Of a DNA stretch of 64,000 nucleotides, positions 44,711-51,670 are shown piece by piece. The DNA is taken from the NCBI GenBank assembly GCA_016286055.1, contig JAEERW010000006.1:205939-269938 (forward strand). The letters run 5' to 3'. Numbering within the stretch: the stretch's first letter is position 1; the number at the start of each line of letters is the position of its first letter. The stretch comes from Bacteroidales bacterium (GTDB taxonomy: Bacteria > Bacteroidota > Bacteroidia > Bacteroidales > UBA3824). A program made the translations under genes and the position numbers. The notes under the pieces were generated by a model. That model had not been told where the DNA came from. It made no database searches and worked only from the letters and a program-made list of their open reading frames with translations.

Positions 44711-44756
44711 GGGTATAAATTGTTTAAAAAATTATTTTTTTAGCGAATTTATACCC
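44711..44756. promoter_or_regulatory. HipB-type operator candidate pair O2/O3
   Basis: GGGTATAAATT (44711-44721) and AATTTATACCC (44746-44756) are perfect 11-bp inverted arms 24 bp apart. The second arm covers the -33 region of the promoter at 44776. A further AGGTATAATT half-site lies at 44691. Confidence 0.5.
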
Positions 44757-44775
44757 GATATAATATAAAATGTCT

Positions 44776-44783
44776 TATATTTG
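44776..44783 (+). promoter_or_regulatory. -7 element of the hipBST-like operon
   Basis: TATATTTG, 25 bp before the HipB-like ATG at 44808. Confidence 0.55.
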
Positions 44784-44807
44784 CAGTTGAAACATTTATA
44801 AAAAGAG

Positions 44808-45035
44808 ATGAAAGAACTCAGTCAACTGTCGCAATATGTAAAATCGATGCGCAAGCGATACAACCTCACGCAAGAAGATTTGTCGATGAAATCGGGTGTG
44901 GGACTGCGGTTTGTGCGCGATTTGGAGCAAGGCAAAAAGACCCTCCGTATGGACAAAGTAAACCAACTTTTGCGGCTGTTCAACACCGAATTAGGCGTGG
45001 TGCAGATGGAAAGAGAAATAATTGACGAAGAATGA
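44808..45035 (+). CDS. hipB: HipB-like XRE transcriptional regulator/antitoxin
   Basis: This 75-residue protein is one XRE helix-turn-helix: VKSMRKRYNLTQEDLSMKSG, then VGLRFVRDLEQGKKTLRMDKV. It belongs to the y4mF/HipB group found before HipA-type kinases. It overlaps the next gene by ATGA. Repeated GGTATAA half-sites in its promoter are natural operators. Confidence 0.88.
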   Translation: MKELSQLSQYVKSMRKRYNLTQEDLSMKSGVGLRFVRDLEQGKKTLRMDKVNQLLRLFNTELGVVQMEREIIDEE

Positions 45036-45352
45036 GAAAGGGAAATGTATATTTTCGCGACAAGGTTGCCGGAGAGATAATCGAAGATGATAACGGCTAC
45101 ACATTCAGATACTTAAATGAGTATTTGAATCAATCTGATGCGGAACCCATAAGTCTGACATTTCCTCTCCGTGAGACTCCTTTTGTGTCTAAAACCTTAT
45201 TCCCTTTTTTCGACGGATTAATTCCCGAAGGATGGCTGCTCAATATCGCCGTAAACAATTGGAAAATAAACGCAAACGACAGATTTTCGCTGTTGCTTAC
45301 TTGCTGCAAAGACTGTATCGGCGCTGTGGGCGTTGAGGCTACAACTAATTAA
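45032..45352 (+). CDS. hipS: HipS-like protein (detached HipA N-terminal subdomain)
   Basis: The 106-residue protein matches only the N-terminal HipA subdomain: VYFRDKVAGEIIEDD, ISLTFPLRETPF, FFDGLIPEGWLL, RFSLLLTCCKDCIGAVGVE. It ends in its own TAA, 13 bp before the kinase gene. In E. coli O127 HipBST the equivalent HipS is the antitoxin that blocks the HipT kinase. The clean ends and size argue for a real gene, not a broken hipA. Confidence 0.85.
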   Translation: MRKGNVYFRDKVAGEIIEDDNGYTFRYLNEYLNQSDAEPISLTFPLRETPFVSKTLFPFFDGLIPEGWLLNIAVNNWKINANDRFSLLLTCCKDCIGAVGVEATTN

Positions 45353-45365
45353 TAATAAATGAATT

Positions 45366-46310
45366 ATGGCAAAATGTCTGTATTGTTACCAAGAAACCGA
45401 CGGAGAAGATTTTCATCCCAAATGTGCTAAAAAAATATTTGGCACAACCAAAATTCCGATATTGCCATATACTCGGCAAAACATTGGCGACCTTGCCACA
45501 GAAATCATCAAGAGCCGGACCACAGTTACGGGTGTGCAGGCAAAACTCTCTATGGAACTGTCGAAAGGCGGAAAAAATCTGCCCGACAGATTCACAATTG
45601 TAGGGCTGTGGGGCGGATATATTTTAAAACCAAAATCCGACAAATATCCCTTTCTCCCCGAAAACGAAGACCTCACAATGCACCTTGCCGAAATTGCAAA
45701 AATAGAAACCGTACCGCATTGTCTCATAAGGTTTTCCGATGGAGAATTGTCATATCTCACCCGCAGAATCGACCGCGACCTGTCGGGCAAAAAATATCTA
45801 ATGGAGGATGCTTGTCAATTGTCGGGTCGAATGTCGTCTGACAAATACAAATCGTCGTACGAAAACATTGCAAAACTGATAAAAAAATATTCGTCAGTGC
45901 CTCTGCTTGATGTTACCAAATTTTGGGAGATAGTGGTTTTCTCTTGGATAACAGGCAACTCTGATATGCACTTAAAGAATTTTTCGCTAATTAGTTTTGA
46001 ACCAAACATTTATAACCTTTCGGCAGCGTACGACCTCCTCAACGTTCATCTTGTAATCAACGACAATGAAGAACTTGCCCTCACACTCGACGGCAAAAAG
46101 AGCAACATCAAGCGTCAAAATTTTGTTAACGCAATGACTAACACCGGATTAGATTCCAAAACTATCGACAACATATTCAATAAATTTGTCAAAATAGCAC
46201 CCAAATGGACCGCCTTTATCCAAAATAGTTTTCTACCCGACTCTATGAAACAGGCTTATATTCAAACAATTGAGGATAATCTAAAAATCTTTTCCCATCC
46301 CACCCTCTAA
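45366..46310 (+). CDS. hipT: HipT-like serine/threonine kinase toxin
   Basis: The 314-residue HipA-type kinase lacks the N-terminal subdomain. It starts with a zinc-knuckle-like segment (CLYCYQ ... HPKCAKKIFG), followed by the ATP loop TTVTGVQAKLS, ESVPHCLIRF-like sheet region, catalytic loop TGNSDMHLKNFSL (Asp and Asn) and the metal-binding AAYDLLNV. In E. coli HipT the loop carries Ser57-Ile-Ser59; here the same place (residues 53-55) is Thr-Val-Thr. HipT phosphorylates tryptophanyl-tRNA synthetase in E. coli, but the target here is unknown. Confidence 0.87.
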   Translation: MAKCLYCYQETDGEDFHPKCAKKIFGTTKIPILPYTRQNIGDLATEIIKSRTTVTGVQAKLSMELSKGGKNLPDRFTIVGLWGGYILKPKSDKYPFLPENEDLTMHLAEIAKIETVPHCLIRFSDGELSYLTRRIDRDLSGKKYLMEDACQLSGRMSSDKYKSSYENIAKLIKKYSSVPLLDVTKFWEIVVFSWITGNSDMHLKNFSLISFEPNIYNLSAAYDLLNVHLVINDNEELALTLDGKKSNIKRQNFVNAMTNTGLDSKTIDNIFNKFVKIAPKWTAFIQNSFLPDSMKQAYIQTIEDNLKIFSHPTL

Positions 46311-46325
46311 ATCCACCATTTTCCT

Positions 46326-46333
46326 TATCTTTG
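46326..46333 (+). promoter_or_regulatory. -7 element of the PNPOx-like gene
   Basis: TATCTTTG, 33 bp before the ATG at 46366. Confidence 0.5.
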
Positions 46334-46365
46334 CCAAAAACAAACAATACTAACACATTCCAATT

Positions 46366-46794
46366 ATGACCAAAAAAGAAATTTTTGAACTGATTAATTC
46401 TCACCCTGTTATGTATGTGGCTACCAACGATAACGGACAGCCGAGGGTGAGGGGGATTCTGATGTTTAAGGCGGATGAAAATGGTATCGTGTTCCATACC
46501 GGCGTTACCAAGGATTTTTACCGTCAACTTGTGGCCGACCCGCGTACCGAGGTTTGCTTTGCTTGCGGCAAGTATCAGGTGAGAGTGGAGGGTCGTTTCG
46601 ACCTCGTGGAGGATATGGCTCTCAAAGAGGAGATTGTTAACCATCCTTCGCGTAAGTTCCTCAAACCGTGGCGCGAACAGCAGGGCGACGAGGCGTTTTT
46701 CTCCTTCCTCAAAGTGTTCCGTATGCAGCACGGCAAGGCGCACGTTTGGTGTATGGAAGACAACTTTAAACCAAAGGAGTACATCACCCTCTAA
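46366..46794 (+). CDS. Pyridoxamine 5'-phosphate oxidase-like flavin-binding protein
   Basis: The 142-residue split-barrel protein of the PNPOx superfamily shows NSHPVMYVATNDNGQPRVRG, IVFHTGVTKDFYRQL and VEVCFACG-like strands. Such small members bind FMN, F420 or heme, and many are of unknown substrate. It is probably not the true PdxH, which is longer and has a distinct C-terminus. It is monocistronic. Confidence 0.82.
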   Translation: MTKKEIFELINSHPVMYVATNDNGQPRVRGILMFKADENGIVFHTGVTKDFYRQLVADPRTEVCFACGKYQVRVEGRFDLVEDMALKEEIVNHPSRKFLKPWREQQGDEAFFSFLKVFRMQHGKAHVWCMEDNFKPKEYITL

Positions 46795-46856
46795 CCGACT
46801 AAAAACTGCTTTTTTGCATTTAAATAAATGTAAAATTACATTTTTATCATAATTCT

Positions 46857-46902
46857 ATTCCCTTGTGCATTGCTACTTTTGCGGCGCACAAGGGAATTTT
46901 TA
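46857..46902 (+). terminator. Terminator after the PNPOx-like gene
   Basis: ATTCCCTTGTGC (46857-46868) and GCACAAGGGAAT (46886-46897) form a perfect 12-bp stem with a following T tract. Its loop contains TACTTTTG, a promoter-like -7 box. Confidence 0.7.
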
Positions 46903-46946
46903 ATTGGTGATGTAGAATAGATGGTTAGATTGCTAATGATATTTTC

Positions 46947-47024
46947 TATTAATATTTAATATTTAGAAAAATCTTCTGAATATTAATAAATACTTGGAAG
47001 AACATTTTGTTACCAATATCTTTG
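46947..47024 (+). promoter_or_regulatory. Promoter of the sulfur/encapsulin operon with upstream inverted repeat
   Basis: TTG (46994-46996), 20 bp, TATCTTTG (47017-47024), 30 bp before the cysK ATG. Just upstream, TATTAATATT (46947-46956) and AATATTAATA (46979-46988) form an inverted repeat that could bind a regulator. Confidence 0.5.
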
Positions 47025-47054
47025 CCTTGTGAAAAAAATTAAAAAGAAAAAGAA

Positions 47055-48005
47055 ATGAATAGAAAAACAGTAGAAAACGCAACAGAACTAATAGGAGGCA
47101 CACCGCTGCTCAGGCTCAACAGAATTGCCAAGGCAGAAAAACTTAAAGGTTCGGTGCTTGCCAAACTCGAAAGTTTTAACCCCGCACGTAGCGTAAAAGA
47201 CCGCGTGGCGCTATCTCTGATTCAAGAGGCGGAAAAACGGGGACTCGTTGATAAAAACACCGTTATTATTGAACCCACAAGCGGCAACACGGGAATTGGT
47301 CTTGCAATGGTTTGTGCTGTAAGAGGTTACAAACTTATTCTTACTATGCCCGACTCAATGACCGTGGAGCGAAGAAACATTCTCCGCGGGCTCGGAGCCG
47401 AACTTGTGCTAACTCCCGCCTACGAGGGTATGCCCGGATCGATACGCAAGGCTAACGAATTGGCTCAACAATACGGCAAAGCCTTTATCCCTCAGCAGTT
47501 TGAAAATCCTGCCAACCCCGAAGCGCACCGCCGCACCACTGCCAAGGAAATTATCGACGATACCGACGGCAAGGTTGACATTTTGGTGGCAGGCGTGGGC
47601 ACAGGCGGCACTATCACCGGCACTGGCGAGGAGTTAAAAAAATATAACCCCGAAATCAAAGTGGTGGCAGTAGAACCGTATTCAAGCGCAGTGCTTTCGG
47701 GGCAAAAACCCGGTCCTCACCGCCTGCAAGGAATTGGCGCGGGATTTATCCCTAAAATCCTCAATACCAAGGTGTACGACGAGATATTCAGGGTAAAAGA
47801 CAAAGACGCATTCCAATGGGCAAGAAATATGGCTCAGCAAGAGGGTATTTTGGTTGGAATCAGTTCAGGAGCAGCACTTTACGCCGCTGTTGAAATAGCC
47901 AAACGCCCCGAAAACAAAGGTAAAAACATTGTAGTGATTCTGCCCGACACTGGCGACAGATATTTATCTACAACATTATATGCAAAAGATCCTAAAACAG
48001 TATAA
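47055..48005 (+). CDS. cysK: Cysteine synthase (O-acetylserine sulfhydrylase family)
   Basis: This 316-residue PLP enzyme carries NPARSVKDRVAL (Lys48 binds PLP), the TSGNTG substrate loop, GTGGTITG for the PLP phosphate, and ISSGAA. It adds sulfide, or sulfur from a thiocarboxylate carrier, to an activated serine. Placement before a ThiS-like carrier and a JAMM peptidase recalls the mycobacterial cysM-cysO-mec+ set, so a CysM-like role is possible. It heads the operon with the encapsulin. Confidence 0.93.
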   Translation: MNRKTVENATELIGGTPLLRLNRIAKAEKLKGSVLAKLESFNPARSVKDRVALSLIQEAEKRGLVDKNTVIIEPTSGNTGIGLAMVCAVRGYKLILTMPDSMTVERRNILRGLGAELVLTPAYEGMPGSIRKANELAQQYGKAFIPQQFENPANPEAHRRTTAKEIIDDTDGKVDILVAGVGTGGTITGTGEELKKYNPEIKVVAVEPYSSAVLSGQKPGPHRLQGIGAGFIPKILNTKVYDEIFRVKDKDAFQWARNMAQQEGILVGISSGAALYAAVEIAKRPENKGKNIVVILPDTGDRYLSTTLYAKDPKTV

Positions 48006-48010
48006 CAAAT

Positions 48011-48220
48011 ATGGCACAAATTACAGTTAACGGCAACAATCAGGAGGTAACACTTCCCCTGACATTAGACCAACTTATTACGCTCAACCAAGTGGCTAAT
48101 CCCGAAATGGTTAGCGTGCAAATCAACGACAACTTTATTGAACGCGAAAAATTTGGCTCAACCCAAATTTACGACGGCGATATAATTGATTTTCTTTATT
48201 TTATGGGAGGAGGAAGATAA
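48011..48220 (+). CDS. ThiS/CysO/MoaD-like sulfur-carrier protein ending GGGR
   Basis: The 69-residue beta-grasp protein (ITVNGNNQEVTLPL, GDIIDFLYFMGGG) is 5 bp after cysK. The C-terminus is Gly-Gly-Gly-Arg, not a bare Gly-Gly. Carriers must end in Gly-Gly to be adenylated, so the terminal residues probably have to be trimmed; the JAMM peptidase of the same operon is an obvious candidate, as in QbsE/QbsD. Confidence 0.85.
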   Translation: MAQITVNGNNQEVTLPLTLDQLITLNQVANPEMVSVQINDNFIEREKFGSTQIYDGDIIDFLYFMGGGR

Positions 48221-48222
48221 TT

Positions 48223-49032
48223 ATGTTCGATTTTACCGAAGAAGAGTTAAACCGCTATTCGCGCCATATTCTGCTCAAAGATGTGGGCGTGGAAGGTCAG
48301 GAAAAAATCAAAAACGCCAAAGTTTTGGTTGTAGGCGCGGGCGGATTGGGTTCGCCGGTGATTCTCTACCTTGCTGCGGCTGGCATAGGCACAATAGGCA
48401 TTATCGACGGCGACGTGGTGGATATCAGCAACTTGCAGCGTCAGGTAATACACACCACTGCCGACATCAACCGCTACAAAGCCGAATCGGCAAAGGAGAA
48501 AGCCGAAAAAATTAATCCTCACGTAAAGGTGGTTATTTATAAGGATTTCTTACGTGCCGAAAACGCACTTGATATTATAAAAGATTATGACTTTGTGGTA
48601 GACGGCACAGATAATTTTCCTGTAAAATTTCTTATCAACGACGCCTGTGTAATGGCAGGAAAACCATTCAGCCACGGCGGAATCCTCAGGTTCGACGGGC
48701 AGACTTTTACCCACAAGCCGGGATGCGCCTGCTACCGCTGCATCTTCAATGCTCCGCCGCCAAAAGACTTAGTACCAACGTGTTCGCAAGCCGGAGTGCT
48801 TGGTGCAATTGCCGGAATGTTGGGCACAATTCAAGCCGCCGAAGTGCTTAAATACTTTACTGGCGCGGGCGAACTGCTCACCGACAAACTGCTGACTTTC
48901 AACGCTAAAACTATGGATTTTAGAAAAATCAACGTCCATCGTCGCGACAATTGCCCTATTTGCGGCAAAAAACCCACTATCACCGAACTTATCGACTACG
49001 AACAAGCGGCTTGCGACCTCACAAATCATTAA
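48223..49032 (+). CDS. ThiF/MoeB/HesA-type E1 adenylyltransferase
   Basis: The 269-residue enzyme starts with the family segment YSRHILLKDVGVEGQEKI. It then has the ATP-binding VVGAGGLGSPV, DGDVVDISNLQRQ, the conserved DGTDNF, and two zinc-binding cysteine pairs (CACYRC and CPICG). It should adenylate the C-terminal glycine of the ThiS-like protein encoded 3 bp upstream, so a thiocarboxylate can form. It lacks the rhodanese domain some homologs carry, so sulfur must come from another protein, perhaps TusA/DsrE or the desulfurase of this operon. Confidence 0.92.
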   Translation: MFDFTEEELNRYSRHILLKDVGVEGQEKIKNAKVLVVGAGGLGSPVILYLAAAGIGTIGIIDGDVVDISNLQRQVIHTTADINRYKAESAKEKAEKINPHVKVVIYKDFLRAENALDIIKDYDFVVDGTDNFPVKFLINDACVMAGKPFSHGGILRFDGQTFTHKPGCACYRCIFNAPPPKDLVPTCSQAGVLGAIAGMLGTIQAAEVLKYFTGAGELLTDKLLTFNAKTMDFRKINVHRRDNCPICGKKPTITELIDYEQAACDLTNH

Positions 49033-49036
49033 TACA

Positions 49037-49522
49037 ATGGAAGATACACCAAAGAAAAAACTTTCGCTCATAGCATTTTCGGGCGAATTCGACAAACTTA
49101 CCGCTGTATTCACACTTGCCACAGGAGCGGCTGCCGTGGGATACGAGGTAAACATATTTTTCACCTTTTGGGGATTGGATGCCATTAAGCAAAAACGTGG
49201 CAGAAGTTTCGTAGGCGGAAGTTTCCTCACCAAAATTTTCGGTTTTATGATGGGCGGTTTAAAAGCCACTCCCACAAGCCGTTTCAACTTTTGGGGAATA
49301 GGTCCGAGAATTTTCCGTTCGCTTATGCGCAAAAACAATGTGGCAACCCTTGAAGAACTTGTGGAGGCGGCTACTGCGCTCGGTGTCAACCTCTACGCCT
49401 GCGAAATGGCTATGCACGTGCTCGGGCTCAAACAGTCGGACTTTATTCACGAGGTTAAGGACACTCTCGGCGTGGCTTCTTTCCTCGAAATCTCCGAAGG
49501 CGGAAGAACGATGTTTATTTAA
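49037..49522 (+). CDS. DsrE/DsrF-like (DsrE2) sulfur relay protein
   Basis: The 161-residue protein has the DsrE2 pattern: KLSLIAFSGEFDKLTAVFTL, a membrane-like FGFMMGGLKA segment, and the conserved Cys in NLYACEMAMHVLGL that carries persulfide in related proteins. It is separated by 4 bp from the E1 gene. In dissimilatory sulfur oxidisers DsrE-type proteins hand sulfur to TusA; a TusA-like gene follows here. Confidence 0.85.
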   Translation: MEDTPKKKLSLIAFSGEFDKLTAVFTLATGAAAVGYEVNIFFTFWGLDAIKQKRGRSFVGGSFLTKIFGFMMGGLKATPTSRFNFWGIGPRIFRSLMRKNNVATLEELVEAATALGVNLYACEMAMHVLGLKQSDFIHEVKDTLGVASFLEISEGGRTMFI

Positions 49523-49591
49523 TGCATAATTCATAATGCATAATTCATAATTATCAATTCATAATTCGTAATTCATAATTCGTAATTAAAA
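49519..49591. repeat. Short tandem CATAATT-type repeats
   Basis: About nine units of (A/C)ATAATTC or close variants lie between the DsrE-like and TusA-like genes. A shorter relative, with CATAATG units, lies at 55495-55527, so the two mark both sides of the locus. Confidence 0.7.
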
Positions 49592-49593
49592 AA

Positions 49594-49818
49594 ATGGCAA
49601 CACACACATTAGATATAACCAAAGAACACTGCCCGATGACGTTTGTAAAAACCAAACTGAAACTTGCGCAGATAGCCGAGGGCGACATTCTTGAAGTGCT
49701 CCTTACCGAAGGCGAACCGCTCAACAATGTGCCAAAATCTGCCAAAGAGCAGGGCTACAATGTTTTGAGCGTTGAACACGTGGACGGCAATATTCACAAA
49801 GTAACTATAAAAAAATGA
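49594..49818 (+). CDS. TusA-family sulfur carrier (CPMT variant)
   Basis: The 74-residue TusA-like fold begins TLDITKEHCPMTFVKTKLKL. The persulfide Cys is kept but the motif is CPMT instead of the classical CPxP. TusA proteins carry sulfane sulfur from cysteine desulfurases to acceptors. It overlaps the JAMM gene by ATGA, so the two are made together. Confidence 0.88.
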   Translation: MATHTLDITKEHCPMTFVKTKLKLAQIAEGDILEVLLTEGEPLNNVPKSAKEQGYNVLSVEHVDGNIHKVTIKK

Positions 49819-50213
49819 TAACAATTACCCCCGAGGCATATAATTCGGTATTGGCTCAGGCACAGGGCGATGTTCCCAACGAATCGTGCGGTTATCTTTT
49901 AGGTACTGATAAAGAAACTGTTACCGAAAACTACCCGATGACCAACATCGACCATTCGCCCGAACATTTCAGTTTCGACCCCAAAGAGCAGTTTGCGGCA
50001 ATCAAATACGCCCGCAGCAAAGGTCTTGTGGTTGTGGGCAATTGGCACAGTCATCCCGCCACACCGTCGCGACCCTCGGAAGAGGACATCCGCCTTGCTT
50101 TCGACCCAAACATACTCTACTTTATACTCTCGTTGGCAGGCGAAAAACCTGTGTTTAACGCATTCAAAATTGCCGACGGAAAAGTAATAGAAAAAACAGA
50201 ATTATATCACTAA
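49815..50213 (+). CDS. JAMM/MPN+ zinc metallopeptidase (Mec+/QbsD-like)
   Basis: The 132-residue domain has the complete JAMM set: Glu in NESCGYLLG, and WHSHPATPSRPSEEDI giving H-x-H and S-x2-D for zinc. In Mycobacterium the related Mec+ frees cysteine from CysO-cysteine; in Pseudomonas QbsD trims the tail of a ThiS-like protein. Either role fits the ThiS-like protein ending GGGR in this operon. It starts in the stop codon of the TusA-like gene and is 17 bp before the encapsulin gene. Confidence 0.9.
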   Translation: MITITPEAYNSVLAQAQGDVPNESCGYLLGTDKETVTENYPMTNIDHSPEHFSFDPKEQFAAIKYARSKGLVVVGNWHSHPATPSRPSEEDIRLAFDPNILYFILSLAGEKPVFNAFKIADGKVIEKTELYH

Positions 50214-50230
50214 TTAAATCTTATAAAAAA

Positions 50231-51670
50231 ATGGCAGACAGCAACATTCAGCGCAGTATCACCACTGCTACCGCAAGAAAACTTGCAGACACAACCAAAA
50301 CCCCGCCGCAGATGGGGTCGATTACCCCGAGGATACTTTTAAAACTCCTTCCGTGGGTGCAGGTGCAGAGCGGCACATACCGCGTTAACCGCACAAAAGT
50401 AGAACTTAAAAAGGCAGAACGTATTGAAATTCAATACTTCGACGGCGTTCCAAGTTTCACGGCCAAAAACCTCCGTGCAATTCCGCTATTCGCCAACATC
50501 GACGCCGAAATTGTTTCCGACCTTGCCCGCAACTTTGTTCCCGTTGATGTTAAGCGTGGCAAAAACCTTATAAATCAGGGCAAAGACAAGCAGAAATTTT
50601 TTATCGTGGCAAAAGGTCAGGCAGAAGTTATTTCCACTGGTACTCACGGCGAGGAACTCCGCATCGCACTCCTCGGTTCGGGTGAGTATTTTGGCGAAGC
50701 CGACCTTCTAAGTGCTGCTGATTCAACAGTTTCGGTTAGGGCTGTTACCGACTCGGTTTTCCTTCAATTGGAAACTCCCGTTTTGGAAAAACTCATCAAA
50801 GAGAAACCAAATTTCCGCGAACAGTTTAACAATGCCGTTGACGACCATCTCCGCCTAAAAGCCACCGTCAACGACCACGGCGAAAAACATATCGACCTCG
50901 TTAGCGGTCACGAAGAGGACAACATTATTCCCGAAACCTACATCGACTACGAGGAGAACCCAACCGAATATTCGCTCAACACTTTGCAGACCGTGGTTCG
51001 CGTTCACACACGTGTAAGCGACCTCTACAATCTGCCTTACAACCAATTAGAAGAGCAACTCCGCCTTTCGATCGAAAGCATCAAGGAGCGTCAGGAATGG
51101 GAACTCATCAACAACAAGAAGTTCGGACTTCTTGCTCAGGCGGCTCCCGGCTACAAAATCAGCACACGTTACGGCGCACCCACTCCCGACGACCTCGACG
51201 AACTGCTCGCGCTCGTTTGGAAAGAGCCCGCATTCTTTATCGCCAACCCCCGCGCCATTGCAGCATTTGAGCGTGAGTGCACTTGGAGAGGCGTTCCCCC
51301 TGTGGCTATCGACCTCTTTGGCACTAAGGTTATCACTTGGCGTGGCGTTCCGATTATCCCCTCCGACAAGGTGGAAATCAAAGGTCAGTACCTCACCAAC
51401 CGCGGCGTAGGCACCACCGAAATTATCCTTGTGCGCACCGGCGAAAAAGAACAAGGCGTTGTGGGTCTTCATCAGTCGGGCATTCCGGGCGAAATTGCTC
51501 CTTCGCTTTCGGCTCGTTTGATGGGCTTAGACCAATACGGCGTGGCAAGTTACCTGCTCACAAAATACTTCTCGCTCGCAAGCCTCACCGACGACGCTAT
51601 CGCAGTTTTGGAAAACGTTGAGGTGGGATACTACCACGATTATCAACACAGAAACCAAATTGAAAAATAA
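50231..51670 (+). CDS. Family 2B encapsulin shell protein with cyclic-nucleotide-binding domain
   Basis: The 479-residue protein combines an N-terminal arm and HK97-type E-loop (about 1-85), a Crp-like cNMP-binding domain at about 85-205 (AIPLFANIDAEIVSDLARNF, GSGEYFGEADLLS), and the rest of the HK97 fold (about 235-479; EWELINNKKFGLLAQAAPGY, PAFFIANPRAIAAFERECTW, VGLHQSGIPGEI). This is the family 2B encapsulin layout. Such shells enclose enzymes; family 2 often packages cysteine desulfurases and stores elemental sulfur. The next gene, a desulfurase, starts within the stop (TAATG). No phage genes are nearby. Confidence 0.92.
   Translation: MADSNIQRSITTATARKLADTTKTPPQMGSITPRILLKLLPWVQVQSGTYRVNRTKVELKKAERIEIQYFDGVPSFTAKNLRAIPLFANIDAEIVSDLARNFVPVDVKRGKNLINQGKDKQKFFIVAKGQAEVISTGTHGEELRIALLGSGEYFGEADLLSAADSTVSVRAVTDSVFLQLETPVLEKLIKEKPNFREQFNNAVDDHLRLKATVNDHGEKHIDLVSGHEEDNIIPETYIDYEENPTEYSLNTLQTVVRVHTRVSDLYNLPYNQLEEQLRLSIESIKERQEWELINNKKFGLLAQAAPGYKISTRYGAPTPDDLDELLALVWKEPAFFIANPRAIAAFERECTWRGVPPVAIDLFGTKVITWRGVPIIPSDKVEIKGQYLTNRGVGTTEIILVRTGEKEQGVVGLHQSGIPGEIAPSLSARLMGLDQYGVASYLLTKYFSLASLTDDAIAVLENVEVGYYHDYQHRNQIEK

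Noticed and set aside
45032..46310. A single hipA broken by a nonsense or frameshift mutation
   Set aside because: Each piece has its own start and clean end, the kinase begins with its own zinc-knuckle segment, and sizes match the known HipS and HipT.
50231..51670. Phage major capsid protein or prophage remnant
   Set aside because: The HK97-like fold carries an internal cNMP-binding domain and the gene is coupled to a desulfurase in a sulfur operon. No terminase, portal, tail or integrase gene is nearby.
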